NCBI GenBank assembly: GCA_040357565.1
Contig: JBDODJ010000171.1
Source: Cercozoa sp. M6MM
Lineage: Eukaryota; Endomyxa: Ascetosporea
Length of the DNA stretch: 23,363 nt
Strand: one strand, 5' to 3'
Shown: piece after piece, positions 1-10,828 of the stretch
How positions within the stretch are numbered: position 1 is the stretch's first letter
How the letters are laid out: each line of letters starts with the position of its first letter
Program-made: the position numbers and the translations under genes
Notes under the pieces: generated by a model
Databases searched by the model: none
What the model saw: the letters and a program-made list of their open reading frames with translations, nothing else
Told to the model about the DNA's origin: nothing

Positions 1-58
<58 letters not shown>
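1..58. repeat. (CA)n microsatellite
   Basis: Pure CA dinucleotide repeat cut by the window edge. It lies just downstream of the last visible SERINC exon, so it is probably inside that gene's next intron. Confidence 0.95.
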
Positions 59-61
<3 letters not shown>

Positions 62-100
62 CTATAAATTTAGGATACGGAGTATGACAGATAAAGGTAC

Positions 101-1116
101 ACATGGACAGGTCGCCGCGGTCGACGGAGGAGCTGTCGTCGGAGGAGGATGGATCGCCCCAGTTGGTGAACAGCATGGCCGAGTACATGGCGATGAGTGT
201 CATGACCACCTGTGCATGTGCATGCAGCATGCATAGTAGACATAGTAGATATACAGGGAGTATAGTCAGCCTACGTGGAAGAAGAGGTTGGTGCGGCGTG
301 TTGCCTTCTCCTGCTCTTCCTGTGGTATACACACACACACACATGCACACATGCACACATGCACATACAGTCATACACAGGAATACAAGGAGAAACATCA
401 CGAGGTGAGAAAGCAAGGTACGTCGGCAGGCGCAGCGACGGGACGGCCTTCCTCATCGACGTCGACGTTGAGCTGTTCAGTCTGACAGGTGCAGGGTGCA
501 AATACCCCATGGGATAGACATACCTCCGACAAGGAAGGTCACTATGGTACCTGCGGGTCGCCCTCTTCGTCCACCTCGTCCGTCTCTGGATCGGTGCGAC
601 CCTGTGGGCAGGGGTGGTGGGGTAGAGGTCGGGGGGGGGGTGGGGGGGGGGTAGGTAGGGCAAGGCAGACTGACCTTGGTAGCACCCTCGGTGACGACGC
701 GTTCGACGTTGCGGGAGGCAGAGAAACCGATCCACACGAGCGACGCCAGCGCAAACACCAGCGACATCCACTGCACGGCAGGTTATGGGGGGGGGCAAAT
801 GTGAGGGTAAAGATAGGGAGTATAGAGGCATAGGGGTCTAGACACGGTACCATCTCGGGCGAGCTGACGTCCTTGTTGCCCGAGGAAACAGTGTTGCACG
901 TCGACGGGTCCGAATTGAGTGCCGTGTAGACCTGCAGACACAGACCAGTATTACCACTGGGGGGGGTCCACCTATGTCGACAGGGTACCTGCCAGGTCGA
1001 GTAGGCCGTCACAATGCTTGACACGAGAAGTGAGCCATGTTCCGCCACACCCTGTCAGATAGGGGTAAGAGGGGGTAAGAGGGGAGGGGAGGAACGGGTA
1101 AGAGGGGGGTAGGAAT

Positions 1117-1187
<71 letters not shown>

Positions 1188-2005
1188 GGGAAACGATACC
1201 GACATGGACACGACGGTGAGCAGCCCCGTGATAACGTAGGTGGCCGTGATGGCGGCCGACTGCGTGCGGCATGACTCTTCCGTCGCATCGTTGCCCGTGA
1301 ACAGTCCGTAGAAGAACTACGACACAGAGGGTACAGGGGTAGGGGTACATGGGTAGGGGTACATGGGTAGGGTACATGGGTAGGGTACATGGGTAGGGTA
1401 CATGGGTAGGGGTACATTGGTAGGGTACATGGGTTGGGGTATATGGGTAGGTACAACGGGCAAGGAACTAACGGGTCAAAGGGTGAGGTACTCCCAGTGC
1501 GGTGTAGACGCCGGCGTATAGCAGGATGCAGCCGATCAGGAGGTACTTGAGTCCGCCCTCCTGTGCCTTGTTGACTACGACGTCGTTCCAGCGGTACGCC
1601 ACGTCGACGACTGCTCATGCAACAGACACAAAACACACATACTGTATCTGTGCTATACCCCCTGAGTTCACACAGGCAGAGGTACAGATCAGCATCTGGA
1701 GCACAATAAACAACACCGACACGACACGTGCACTGTGCATGTACACACATAAACGTATAAATAAATACGTATCTATATGTGTGTATACGTATATACACAC
1801 AGACATACATGTCAGCGTAGACGTTGAACACTTCGTCGCGAATGAAGAAAACGGCGATGAGTCCGCCGAGCCATAGGAGAAGTTTGAGGCCCCACATCGA
1901 CACCTACACACGAAGCTTCTCTTTCTCTGCTGTTGCCATTGGAATTGAGTGGGTGCAGGGTACGTGGAAAGCATTGCCACACGAGGTCAACATGGCCACC
2001 ACGTG

Positions 2006-2084
<79 letters not shown>

Positions 2085-2094
2085 NNNNNNNNNN

Positions 2095-2142
<48 letters not shown>

Positions 2143-2522
2143 CGTCTCTGTCGTCTCTCTGGACATAAAGGCGACACAAAACGTACCACGAGGAAGAAGA
2201 TAAACAGAACAAAGGAGGCGCGAAACACGATTTGATTTCCGACGCACTTGTCGCTCGTGCCCGTTGCCATTTCACACAGTGTTTTCTCGCCCAGGAAAAA
2301 GTCGATCTTCTCATCTGCAGTGCAAGTAACAATCACCATCAACACAAAACAGCTGAGCAAGTCAGATGCACCAGCAAACAGGTTGACGACAAAGGCGAAA
2401 ATCAAGGTCAGCGCCACGAGAAGCAAGTAAGGCAACCGACTGGCCGGAGAGCGCGGCTTGGTCATCGAAGAGACGCCACTGGCGGCGCATCCGCAAGCCA
2501 AGCAGGCGACGCCGCAGCACAT
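101..2522 (-). CDS. SERINC: SERINC (serine incorporator/TMS1) family membrane protein, 3' end off window
   Basis: Multipass membrane protein of the SERINC/TDE1/TMS1 family, which is linked to serine-derived lipids and lipid scrambling at plasma membrane and endomembranes. Twelve exons can be placed: 2187-2522, 1809-1903, 1686-1732, 1492-1610, 1200-1316, 989-1051, 851-931, 675-770, 551-601, 422-481, 275-319, 101-209. All phases agree and give about 406 residues, so only about 25-50 are missing past the left edge. Visible family marks are the Cys-rich N-terminus (CCGVACLACGC), the WGLKLLLWLGGLIAVFF helix, the VDVAYRWND segment, the STW helix before the acidic loop, and the SAMLFTNWGDP motif before the last helix. 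I chose the ATG at 2522 because the Cys-rich start follows at once; an in-frame ATG at 2600 would add 26 residues. Eight of twelve donors read GTAC. The introns hold long CA, GA and G-run repeats, and one has an assembly gap. Confidence 0.93.
631..651. repeat. G-run (C-run on the SERINC sense strand)
   Basis: Two runs of ten G separated by one T, inside the SERINC intron between exons 8 and 9. On the sense strand it is a long C tract near the acceptor and may serve as the pyrimidine tract. Confidence 0.85.
1119..1182. repeat. (GA)n microsatellite in a SERINC intron
   Basis: About 32 units of AG on the plus strand, read as (CT)n on the SERINC sense strand. It lies between exons 5 and 6, where it can act as an oversized pyrimidine tract before the acceptor. 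Confidence 0.95.
1327..1455. repeat. GTACATGGGTAGG minisatellite in a SERINC intron
   Basis: About nine imperfect copies of a 13-14 bp unit (GTACATGGGTAGG, with variants) fill most of the intron between SERINC exons 4 and 5. On the sense strand nearly every unit contains GTACCC, which resembles the gene's preferred splice donor. Confidence 0.9.
2008..2141. repeat. (CA)n microsatellite with assembly gap
   Basis: Long CA repeat inside SERINC intron 1, interrupted by exactly ten N at 2085-2094. The N block is a placeholder, so the true repeat length is unknown. Confidence 0.95.
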
Positions 2523-2870
2523 CCTCTTTTCTCTCGAAACTCGAGCTGCCCAGAACCGCTGAAATAGACGTCTAACACGGCCACGAAGTAAAACAGACAC
2601 CGCTAGAGTGTACTGGAACTTCAGTCACCGCTCTGTATCGTGCAATTATTTTGTCGGTGAGCAGAAACCGGAATGTAAATATTTATGAACATCTTTTGGC
2701 CAACGTGTTGGCGCGCTAGTGCTGAGCATCGTTATATAACCCGAAAGAAACCAGTCAGCGGAAGAAAGCTGAAGTCCGACACAATATTCGGGCATTCAGA
2801 ATTTGGGGTTACATGCGTTTTCCTGAAAGTAGAGCGTCGTGGATCGATAGGACTTCATCGTGCGACTCCG
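2523..2870. promoter_or_regulatory. Divergent promoter region between SERINC and the acidic coiled-coil gene
   Basis: This 348-bp stretch separates two start codons that point away from each other (SERINC ATG at 2522 minus, unknown gene ATG at 2871 plus). It must hold both 5' UTRs and promoters. I see no clear TATA box or other named element. The call rests on gene layout only. Confidence 0.55.
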
Positions 2871-4845
2871 ATGAGTGCGAACGAGCGGTTCATGGAGGCA
2901 CGACAGCGACTCCGCCCGACACCCTCGAGCTCTCCTCAGTAAACTATGTCCACCCCGCGCGGCTGAGTGATTGTCGCTGCAGCTGGTATTTTGACATGTT
3001 TCTGATTGTATCAACAGAACAGGCAAACCGTTGGGCAAGTCGAGTCCTCTCAAACTCGTCGCAAAGAGGTGACTTTTCGCAAGCAGTCTGTTTTTTCCTT
3101 TTTAATTCGGGTTCCTCTGCAGCAAGTCTACCTCACCACGCAACTTGGAGTATGAGGTACTCAAGCTTAACGAAAAATAAAAAACTGAAGGTCGCACGAC
3201 TGTGTGCGCAGACATCGGGCGACGAGTGGCGCACATCGGGTGACACTGACCACAGTGGGTGCGACAGCCTTTGTGTTAGATGTCTCCCTGTAGATTTACT
3301 GTGCTATTGCATTGATGCACACAAAGAACGACGCGAAGTCTCGAGTTCGACAGTGACGACAAAGGCCAAGATAACAGTGACGTCGGCCTGAACATGCATG
3401 ACGATTACGAAGAAGATGACATGATCGACGTGGTCGCATCCGAGGATATCGAGAGTGACAGTGCGGAAATCGAGGTTCTACGTTCCGAGGAAGACAGAGT
3501 GCTACCCCGGAGTAGTGCTACCAATGTTGACAACAATACCGCCGTGGCTTTCAACAGGCAGGCGTTCGACAACGTCGGCAACAGCAGCGACCTGGACAGC
3601 ACCACGGACAGCGAGTTCTCGGTTTCCTTTGACGAGCACGGTCACAGCGACCGAGGCATCGAACCAGAAATTGTCGACATGGAAGCTCAGAATGAGTACA
3701 CAGAACCGACTGGTCGGGAAGCACCAGTCGTCATGCAGGGCACGGTGCACAACGAGACACACCCGATTGTCGACGATGTTGGCGTTGTAGCTGACGTGCC
3801 AGCAGTGATCGAGCCAGAAATGCCGCCTGTCGTGTATGGCACCGTCTCACCTCTGGAGCCTACAGGTCCAGAAGAGGAAGAGGTTATTGCTCCGGAGTCC
3901 TCGCACCCGAGTTCTCCTTCCGAGTCGTTGTCGTTGCACATGGTGACACCGAGTGCACCCGTGTTGCAGGCATCCACACCGACGCGTCTCTCTGTTTCGC
4001 CGCTCAACCTTGCTGGTACTCTGGGATCAGTCAGTGCTTGAGGTATACGTACTACGCTATGAACTGCTGCCTTAGAACCCAGTGAGGAAGAGCTTTCCCA
4101 CGGCCGTCCGATCAAGCGACGTCTGCGCGAGGACATTGCTGCCGCCATCGACGACTACGTCGCACACCGACGACGCACCTCGGTCGTGCAGCACCAGCTG
4201 GAGCACTCGCGCGACCTCCTGAAGGAAGAGCGCGAAACCGCTCGTCGCAAACTCGTGGAACGTGAGGCAGCGCAGCGCATTTCCGTGCTGCACAACATCT
4301 GCGACGAGTTAGAGGTTCTCTGCGTTTTAGAGAAACATCTAAGACAGACTTCTTTAATAAACAAGCGCATAATTTACCTGTCTCAATAGGCAAAGTCGCA
4401 AACCCTGGGTCGCCAAGTGATGTCGCTGCAGCAGTTGCGCACTGCCTACGCTGATGTCTACCATCGTCAGCAACTTATTCCACTAGTATCCTTGCCTACA
4501 GTCTACTGTCTGTGCGTCGGTGTTTACAAACAATGTCGTTGTGCCAGAGAGAGCAACTGCAGAATGCAAGAGAAGTCTTGGCGCAAACCATGCAGCGAGT
4601 GCAGTCGTGCGTTTCGTTTTTGTTTTAGTTTGTGGGTCGGGCACAGTACATACAGTAGCGGTGTAATTTTACTTTGGGCTGTGGTTTGCAGGAACGCTTC
4701 CGATTTCTTGAGCGTCTTTGAGACGCAGCGCAATTTCTTGCAGTCGCAGATCGCGGAAGAACGCGAAAGTCGCGAGACTCGCAAAAGGCATCTGCTCGAC
4801 CAACTCCAGTTCGCTGAAAGAGAACTCGAGCTGCTGTCAAAGTAA
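2871..4845 (+). CDS. Acidic, coiled-coil protein of unknown function
   Basis: I do not recognise this protein. A phase-consistent eight-exon model (2871-2938, 3018-3068, 3123-3156, 3346-4015, 4076-4314, 4390-4485, 4548-4606, 4692-4845) gives 456 residues. The N-terminus is Pro/Ser-rich (about 1-50, with SSPQTGKPLGKSSPLK). Residues about 52-275 are strongly acidic and look disordered, starting with a DDYEEDDMID stretch. The rest is Arg/Glu/Gln-rich, with long helical runs such as HSRDLLKEERETARRKLVE, typical of coiled coil, and ends in ELELLSK. The last four exons have good acceptors and are secure. Exons 1-3 are short and the exon 4 acceptor (CTCGAG) is weak, so the first 50 residues are provisional. 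It diverges from SERINC and converges on pirin. A scaffold or adaptor role would be a guess. Confidence 0.7.
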
Positions 4846-5383
4846 ATTCAGTATTCGTTCGCTTGGCTACTCTACTAAAGTACCAAACGCCGCTAACGTA
4901 AATCCTCCTTAGCCGGGACTACAGGTATGTAAAACTTATATATATATATATATAAATATATATATCGGTCCAGTACCCCCCCCCCGGCGGCCGGGCGGTT
5001 ATTGACAAAAACGTGAACACACACCTCGCCTGGACATAAGGCGAGAGATACCAGTCCGCGACGAAACTACGATAGTCGTCACGGTTTTCGGTCCGTTCGG
5101 TTGTATTCAACTGTACTGTCAAACTGTCGTGTGCATCCTAACGAGAAGAAACAAGAAACACAAGCCGAAGAACAAGAAGAATCAACGGGTGACTAATCAC
5201 TAGTTGTACTGTAATCAAATGGCATAGACATTTCGCGGAGCTTTCATCCTACCGCGTAAACCGTAAATTACAATTGTACTAACGGTCGAGTTTTAATACA
5301 ATACGGTGATTTAGATTTAAAGCGTGACGCGCCCGACCACTGAGGCCGCATACAGATACAATAGGCAGTTAGCTACTATTCGG
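4846..5383. other. Convergent intergenic region with a TA repeat and a C run
   Basis: This 538-bp stretch lies between the stop codons of the coiled-coil gene (plus) and pirin (minus), so it should hold both 3' UTRs. It contains a (TA)n tract at about 4936-4973 and a run of C at about 4977-4986. I found no convincing gene in it. Confidence 0.6.
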
Positions 5384-7068
5384 TTAAAGATGCTCGCTTT
5401 CTTCAAACTCGTCAAGGAAGTGCTGTGCATTCTCGAAACCGTTCATTTCGCCCTAGAAAAAACAAGCGCAAACTCACTCTAGACCGAACGAGATCTCTGA
5501 CATCCCACATCAAGCACAAACGCAGGTTCCTTCCTTCGTTAAGAGGGTGGATACCTGAAAATCGCGCAACGTTTCAAAGATTTGATGGCGCGAGTTCATC
5601 ACGAACGGGCCGTATTGAGCGATCTCCTCGTTGATAGGCTCGCCAGCACACAACACGAACACCGCGTTTTCCTAACCAACATTGAAGTGATCATTCGCTG
5701 AGTTTTCACCGACAAAGTCAGAAACAGAATGGATGAGAAGGGCTATCGATATCGATACCGTGGCTTTGGCATCGCAAGCTACGCGAATGCGGGCTCCGTC
5801 GCGCTTGAACTCCACAACCTGCCGGTGCGATATTTAAATAAATTGAAATGAAAATGACCGGGGTGATGTCAGATTAACACTTACATTTTGAGTGCCGACT
5901 TGCGTGTCGTTGACGGTGGCCTGTCCGTCGATAATGTACAGGAATGCGTTCCAGTCTTCGTTGATCAACTTTTCAAACACTCCTCCGGGCTTGAGTGTCA
6001 CCTGGGAAGCACATACACACACCACACAGTATGTTACACTCACAGATTCAAACAGCAGAATATACATGCAGGTAGTCGATGGGTGTGACAGTGCGCACGG
6101 AGGCACTTTCGCCCAGTGCGTCGCCCGCAAAGATACGCACGTGTGTCTGACACGGTCATCAATATCGACAAATGGCTTAGTAAAATAGGAAAGAGTAGCT
6201 AAGGTACCAGACCGTCCTCGGAGGTGACCTCGGGCACATTTTTTGACTTCAGTTCCTGGTATCTCGGTTCCATCATCTTCTTGTTCGCTGGCAAGTTGAT
6301 CCACAACTGCAGTCCACGCAAGCGACCCGTCTCTGGGTCCTACAGACATTCTTGAAACGTGCAACTGGGAAAAGTCACAGGAGCGTACAGCCGCATGCGG
6401 CATCTCGGCGTGCACAATTCCTCTGCCTGCGGTCATCCCTGCAGTCAGTCGGTAGAGTCGAGATGAGTTCAACAAAAGCAAGGCATCAAGCAGGCATAAC
6501 ACAAACGGAGGTACACTGCAAATCGCCAGGCTCCAACAGACCGTGATTACCCTAGCAGTTTTAGAAGGAAGAGTGAACCTGCAAGGGACGATTTCTTCCA
6601 ACCAACTGAGTTTTACCTTGAAGTCAGTGTGCGTGTTGCTGCCTTCCAGCATGTAGGTCACTGTCTCGAATCCACGGTGAGGGTGCGGAGGGAAACCAGC
6701 ACCAGGCTGCACAGAACCGCGTTTCACACATGAAGAACGTACACTACTGTAAACTCAGCATTGAAAAGACAAGTAAAAGTAACGATACGGCAAGGTCCTT
6801 CACTTTCATACAGAACTCATCAAGCATCAGAAACGGGTCGATCCGCGGTCTGAAACAAACACAATATAGACTATTTTGAATAAAGATAACAAATCGTTAC
6901 AATCTGCGGTTTCCAATCGCTCGCCGAACCTGAAAGATAGATATCCGAACAACACCAGACCCAATATTTAAAGTGCGACTTGAGGAAGATTACCAAGACC
7001 ATGTGGCCCTCAGGTTGCTCGATAGTACGCACAACTTGTCTAACTGAACGCATCTTGTTGTCGCCCAT
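5384..7068 (-). CDS. PIR: Pirin
   Basis: Pirin is an iron-binding bicupin protein; family members act as nuclear transcription cofactors or quercetin dioxygenases. Twelve exons (6994-7068, 6901-6929, 6804-6849, 6617-6706, 6515-6551, 6389-6438, 6208-6339, 6066-6146, 5885-6001, 5759-5818, 5555-5671, 5384-5452) total 903 nt, giving 300 residues, close to the usual 290. All four metal ligands are present: His58 and His60 in HPHRGFE, His102 and Glu104 in HAEMP. The GDLQWMTAGRGI and GLQLWINLP motifs and the C-terminal PFVMN segment also match. Translation most likely starts at 7068. A 44-bp intron (7087-7130) just upstream interrupts the 5' UTR, and the frame stays open through the upstream exon without an ATG. 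Only one of eleven donors is GTAAGT and three are GTAC. Confidence 0.95.
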
Positions 7069-7493
7069 TCTAATCTTGCCCTGTCCCTACGATGCAACAC
7101 AAAGCAATACAATAAAAAATAAACACCAACCTGTTCTATGATGGTATGTCGAAACGCACGTTTAGGCTTCCTCGTGCTTTAAAAAATGTAAAAAATACTT
7201 CAAAAAAGTGTGTGTTTGTTAGTAAAGCGAGAGGACGAAGGTTCGGGTTTGGATTCCATAGGGCAAACTGGTCTCGTTGCGCTGATCGCACAAAATGATC
7301 AGGGCAACCTGGGTGATCGATCCTGTCTGCCCAGCGTAGACGGTGCAACCGTGGAAGACGGTTGTCATGCCCGATCATGTTGTCAGTCAGTCCATGATCA
7401 GAATTAGATTATAATTATCCGATTATTGATAACTGAACGCAAGATAGCTCAAGTCGAGTCTACCCTTCGCTTCATCAGTTTTACGCGTCAATT
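7069..7493. other. Pirin upstream region with nested inverted repeats
   Basis: This 425-bp spacer lies between the CCT4 stop and the pirin ATG and contains the pirin 5' UTR intron (7087-7130). It also holds a perfect 7-bp hairpin (CAACCGT at 7346-7352, ACGGTTG at 7358-7364). Outside it, 7296-7308 can pair imperfectly with 7361-7377 through the TGATC/GATCA and GGGCA/TGCCC arms. No protein gene is evident. Confidence 0.5.
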
Positions 7494-10400
7494 TTAGCGC
7501 ACAGCCACGATATCGTCAATCTTGAGGAGCACGCGCGCCAGCTCGGACGCCAAGGAGAAGGCACTATAGAATACACAGGTGGAATGCACACACACACACA
7601 CGCACGGGCGCGCGCAGGTAAAACAGCGACAGCGAGAGGGACAGTGGCACCTCTTGGACACGAGGAGTGGTTGGATGACGTTCTCCTCGAGGATGTTAGT
7701 GACGGCGGCCTTGCGCACGTTGACGCCGGCGTGCACGTTGCCGAGCGCGTGCTCGCGTCGCAGCTCGGTCACGAGCTTGATTGGGTTCATGCCAGCGTTC
7801 TCGGCCAGCGTGTAGGGGATCACCTCGAGTGCGTCGGCAAACGCCTTGACGCAGTGCGCCTGGATGCCACCAAGTTCGTCGGCCCACTTGGCCAGTTGTA
7901 CGGCACACTCGACCTGTGCAATATTGCACAGCAAGGTACACAATGGAGAAAGTAAGGACACAAAGACACACGCACCTCAGGTGCGCCACCACCCGGCAGC
8001 AAGTAGCGCTCCTTCACCAAAGAACGGATGACACACAGGGCGTCCTGGACAGACACATATGCACATGTAGAGAGAGACAGAGAGACAGAGAGACAGAGAG
8101 ACAGAGACAGAGAGACAGAGAAACAAGGCTACGTGCATTGAGCGATCGGCCTCGTCGAGCATGTACTGGTTGCTGCCACGCACGAGCACGGAGACTGTGC
8201 GGCCCGGGTTGGCGACGCCGGTGACCTTGACGATCTTGCCGGACGAGGTGTGCACCTCCTCGACGAGACGCGCCTCGCCAAGTTTGCTCTTGTGGAAGGT
8301 GTCGACGCTCGCGATGGGCGTGCAGCCCAGCGTCTTGGAGATGAACTCAATGTCCTCTCTGCGTCATCAGACAATACAAGAGAAGAAAAGCGCACAGGTG
8401 TAGGCAGAGGCACCTCTCAATGTCGCGAATCACCATGATGCCTGCACGACGAGGAGGGATATAGGGGGGGGGGATGTACACAAATGGAGGGACCCTTGCG
8501 AGCCAGGTAGTGCAGCGACAGGTCGTTCACGGCGTCGCGCAGAATGCTCTTCTGGATCAACAGCACGTTGCAGCCTGCACAACACAACGGTGATGAGGTA
8601 ACGTGTAGTACAGGGTACAGAAGAAAACGTGAAACTGGCAAAGGAGACTACCGGTCTTGGCAATCGTCTTGACCATCTTGACGATGTACTTCTTCTCCTC
8701 GGCGAGAATGCGGTCCATCTGCTGGTAGTCGTTGATCACGACGCTGTTCTCCATGTTAGTCTGTCACACATAGGCACATAGGCACATAGACAGTATATAG
8801 GGAGAGTGCACCGGGATAGGTACAGGGGACGGGACCCACCTTAGGCGACGACAACTGGAACTGAATCAAACCGATCTTGGCGTTCTCGATACGCGTGGGG
8901 CCACCTGCGACAATACAGGGAATGAAGTGCATGTACAGCAATGGCACTAGGTTTAGGGGGTGGGAAGAATGGAAAAGGAAGGATGGTGATGTGTATAAGA
9001 TGCGTATCAAATGGTATTAAAGAACCTTGTCCTGAAAAGGAATTGTGTTTGTTAAGAAACAAAACACAAATGGGAAGGGGAGTGGGAGTGGGGTGGTGAG
9101 ATGGGGAATTGAGTATGTGGGAATGAGTATAAACCTGTGTAAATAAGTTTCATAGTGCCACAGAAATATGTATGGGTGTGTTAAAGTGTGAGGTATAAGT
9201 GGTTGCAATGGGGAAGGGTATGAGCACACGCACAAGAGCAAAAGATACCGCCAGCACGCGTGGCACGCTGGTCGAACACGAGACCCTCCACGAGTTCGGT
9301 GTCGTCCACCTGCCACATACCAAACACACATACATGCAGAACAGATAGAACCTCAGGAGCCTAAAGAGCAAGGTACAGTGCCACCCAGCTTGGACACAAC
9401 CTTGATGTCTCGCAGGTCCACTGTCTGCGCCTTGTCGTCCTTGAGCACTAAGGTGTGTGGATGTATGTGTATACATGTAAGTATACATGCACTTGTAGGG
9501 CGGTGTTGGGCACAACGTACACCGTCGCACGGCCTCGACAGCAATGGGCGCCAGCGTCGCTGAGTGCTCCGACACCACCTTGGAGTTGAGCGACGTGATG
9601 GCACTTCGAACCAGTGCTTCCGTGTCCTGACATTGCACACGGGGTAACACAGACATACACATACACACAAGTAATTTTTGCATAAGGAAGCAGCGGATCT
9701 ACCTTCAGATCGACCGGGATCGCCATGCCTCGCATTACTTCGATGCTCTTGGCACACGCCGCCGTAAACGCATCGGCAACAGCGCCCTGCGACACACATA
9801 CAAGCATAGTGAGCGCAAAGTTGAAGAGAGTAGGGAGGGAATGTACCGGGTGCACACCTTGCCCCAGCAGCTCCTGACACTTGCCGAGCAACGCGCCGGT
9901 GAGCACAACGACCGACGTCGTGCCGTCGCCTGTTTGCAGACGTATGCATATCAGCAAGTCCAACAAAACCAAGGAGACACACCTGCTTCGACGTCCTGCG
10001 TCTTTGAAAGCTCGATCATCATCTTGGCGGCTGGGTGCGACACCTTGATTTTTGACAGAATCGTCGCACCTGCATTCCGGTCGTATTAAAACTCAAAAGC
10101 ACAAGAACAACTGAATTCAAAGCGTACCATCGTTGGTGAGCACGACCTCGCCAGTGTCGGTGGTGATCATCTTGTCCATACCGCGGGGACCTAGCGACGT
10201 GCGCGCACTACAACACGCAACACAGAAGCAAGATACAGAAGCAAGATGCGCACATCAGGCACAAGATGTTCATGTACAGATCAGCGACGGCCTTGGCGGC
10301 CAGAAGGTTGCTCGTGCGCACATCGCGCTGCTTTTCAGTGCCCGTACTGCACCCGTGCCAAGGAAATAAATGTTGACTCTCAGTTCGAAGTTGAAGGTTC

Positions 10401-10614
10401 GGCAAATGTCCAAAAAAAGATATTATTGCAAACTCATTGAATCCAATGTCTGCCAAAAAGACAGCGAGCAAGAAAGCACAGATCTGCGGGGGGATCGGTT
10501 GATTCTGGATCCGCCTCGCCTCGCTCAGCACAGAGCGAAAAAACGCAAAACATGAAAACGCTGGTACAGGCGCTGATTGACGCCGGTAGACGGCTTTGCA
10601 GGCTGCTGGCTCAT
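7494..10614 (-). CDS. CCT4: T-complex protein 1 (CCT/TRiC chaperonin) delta subunit
   Basis: Delta subunit of the cytosolic CCT/TRiC chaperonin, which folds actin, tubulin and other proteins with ATP. Seventeen exons sum to 1599 nt (532 residues; human CCT4 has 539): 10568-10614, 10278-10346, 10128-10207, 9983-10069, 9847-9929, 9703-9786, 9521-9626, 9377-9447, 9249-9309, 8840-8904, 8652-8760, 8494-8574, 8414-8441, 8133-8358, 7976-8044, 7651-7913, 7494-7563. Group II chaperonin motifs are intact: LGPRGMDK (about 44-51), [13 protein letters not shown] (about 95-101, with the catalytic Asp) and GGGAPE (417-422). Delta-specific stretches are [35 protein letters not shown] and the KIDDIV tail. Exon 13 is only 28 nt. 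Six of sixteen donors are GTAC and none is GTAAGT. The largest intron is 8905-9248. Confidence 0.97.
7585..7602. repeat. Short (CA)n tract in the last CCT4 intron
   Basis: Short CA repeat within the intron between CCT4 exons 16 and 17. On the sense strand it reads TG, like the other intronic dinucleotide tracts here. Confidence 0.8.
8068..8121. repeat. (GAGACA)n simple repeat in a CCT4 intron
   Basis: Imperfect GAGACA/GACA repeat filling most of the intron between CCT4 exons 14 and 15. The sense strand reads TCTCTG/TGTC and forms the pyrimidine-rich part of the intron. Confidence 0.9.
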
Positions 10615-10828
10615 CTCTGACAACAAGCAGAAGCGCAAAGGGAGCAAGGCTGCTGTGTGTCCAGTTAGGCACTTCCTTAAATTTTTCTAAAGAGCGCCGG
10701 ATTTTTTGTTTTTGATTTTGGAACCGACAAATACCGACATCATCGGCTGGACGGCCACAAAAGCCAAACTTTCACTTCACGTTTCTGAGTGTGTCTGTAG
10801 TCGTAAGCACGGTACAGTTGCAGAGGTT
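10615..10828. promoter_or_regulatory. Divergent promoter region between CCT4 and the RING gene
   Basis: Only 214 bp separate the CCT4 start (minus) from the proposed RING gene start (plus). Both transcripts must start within this stretch or close to it. I recognise no named element; the call rests on layout. Confidence 0.55.

Noticed and set aside
1-58. Telomeric or centromeric repeat at the left edge
   Set aside because: It is plain (CA)n inside a gene's intron region, not a telomere unit.
7235-7260. Another B-box-like GGTTCGGGTTTGGATTCC
   Set aside because: No acceptor stem, D arm or anticodon arm can be drawn around it.
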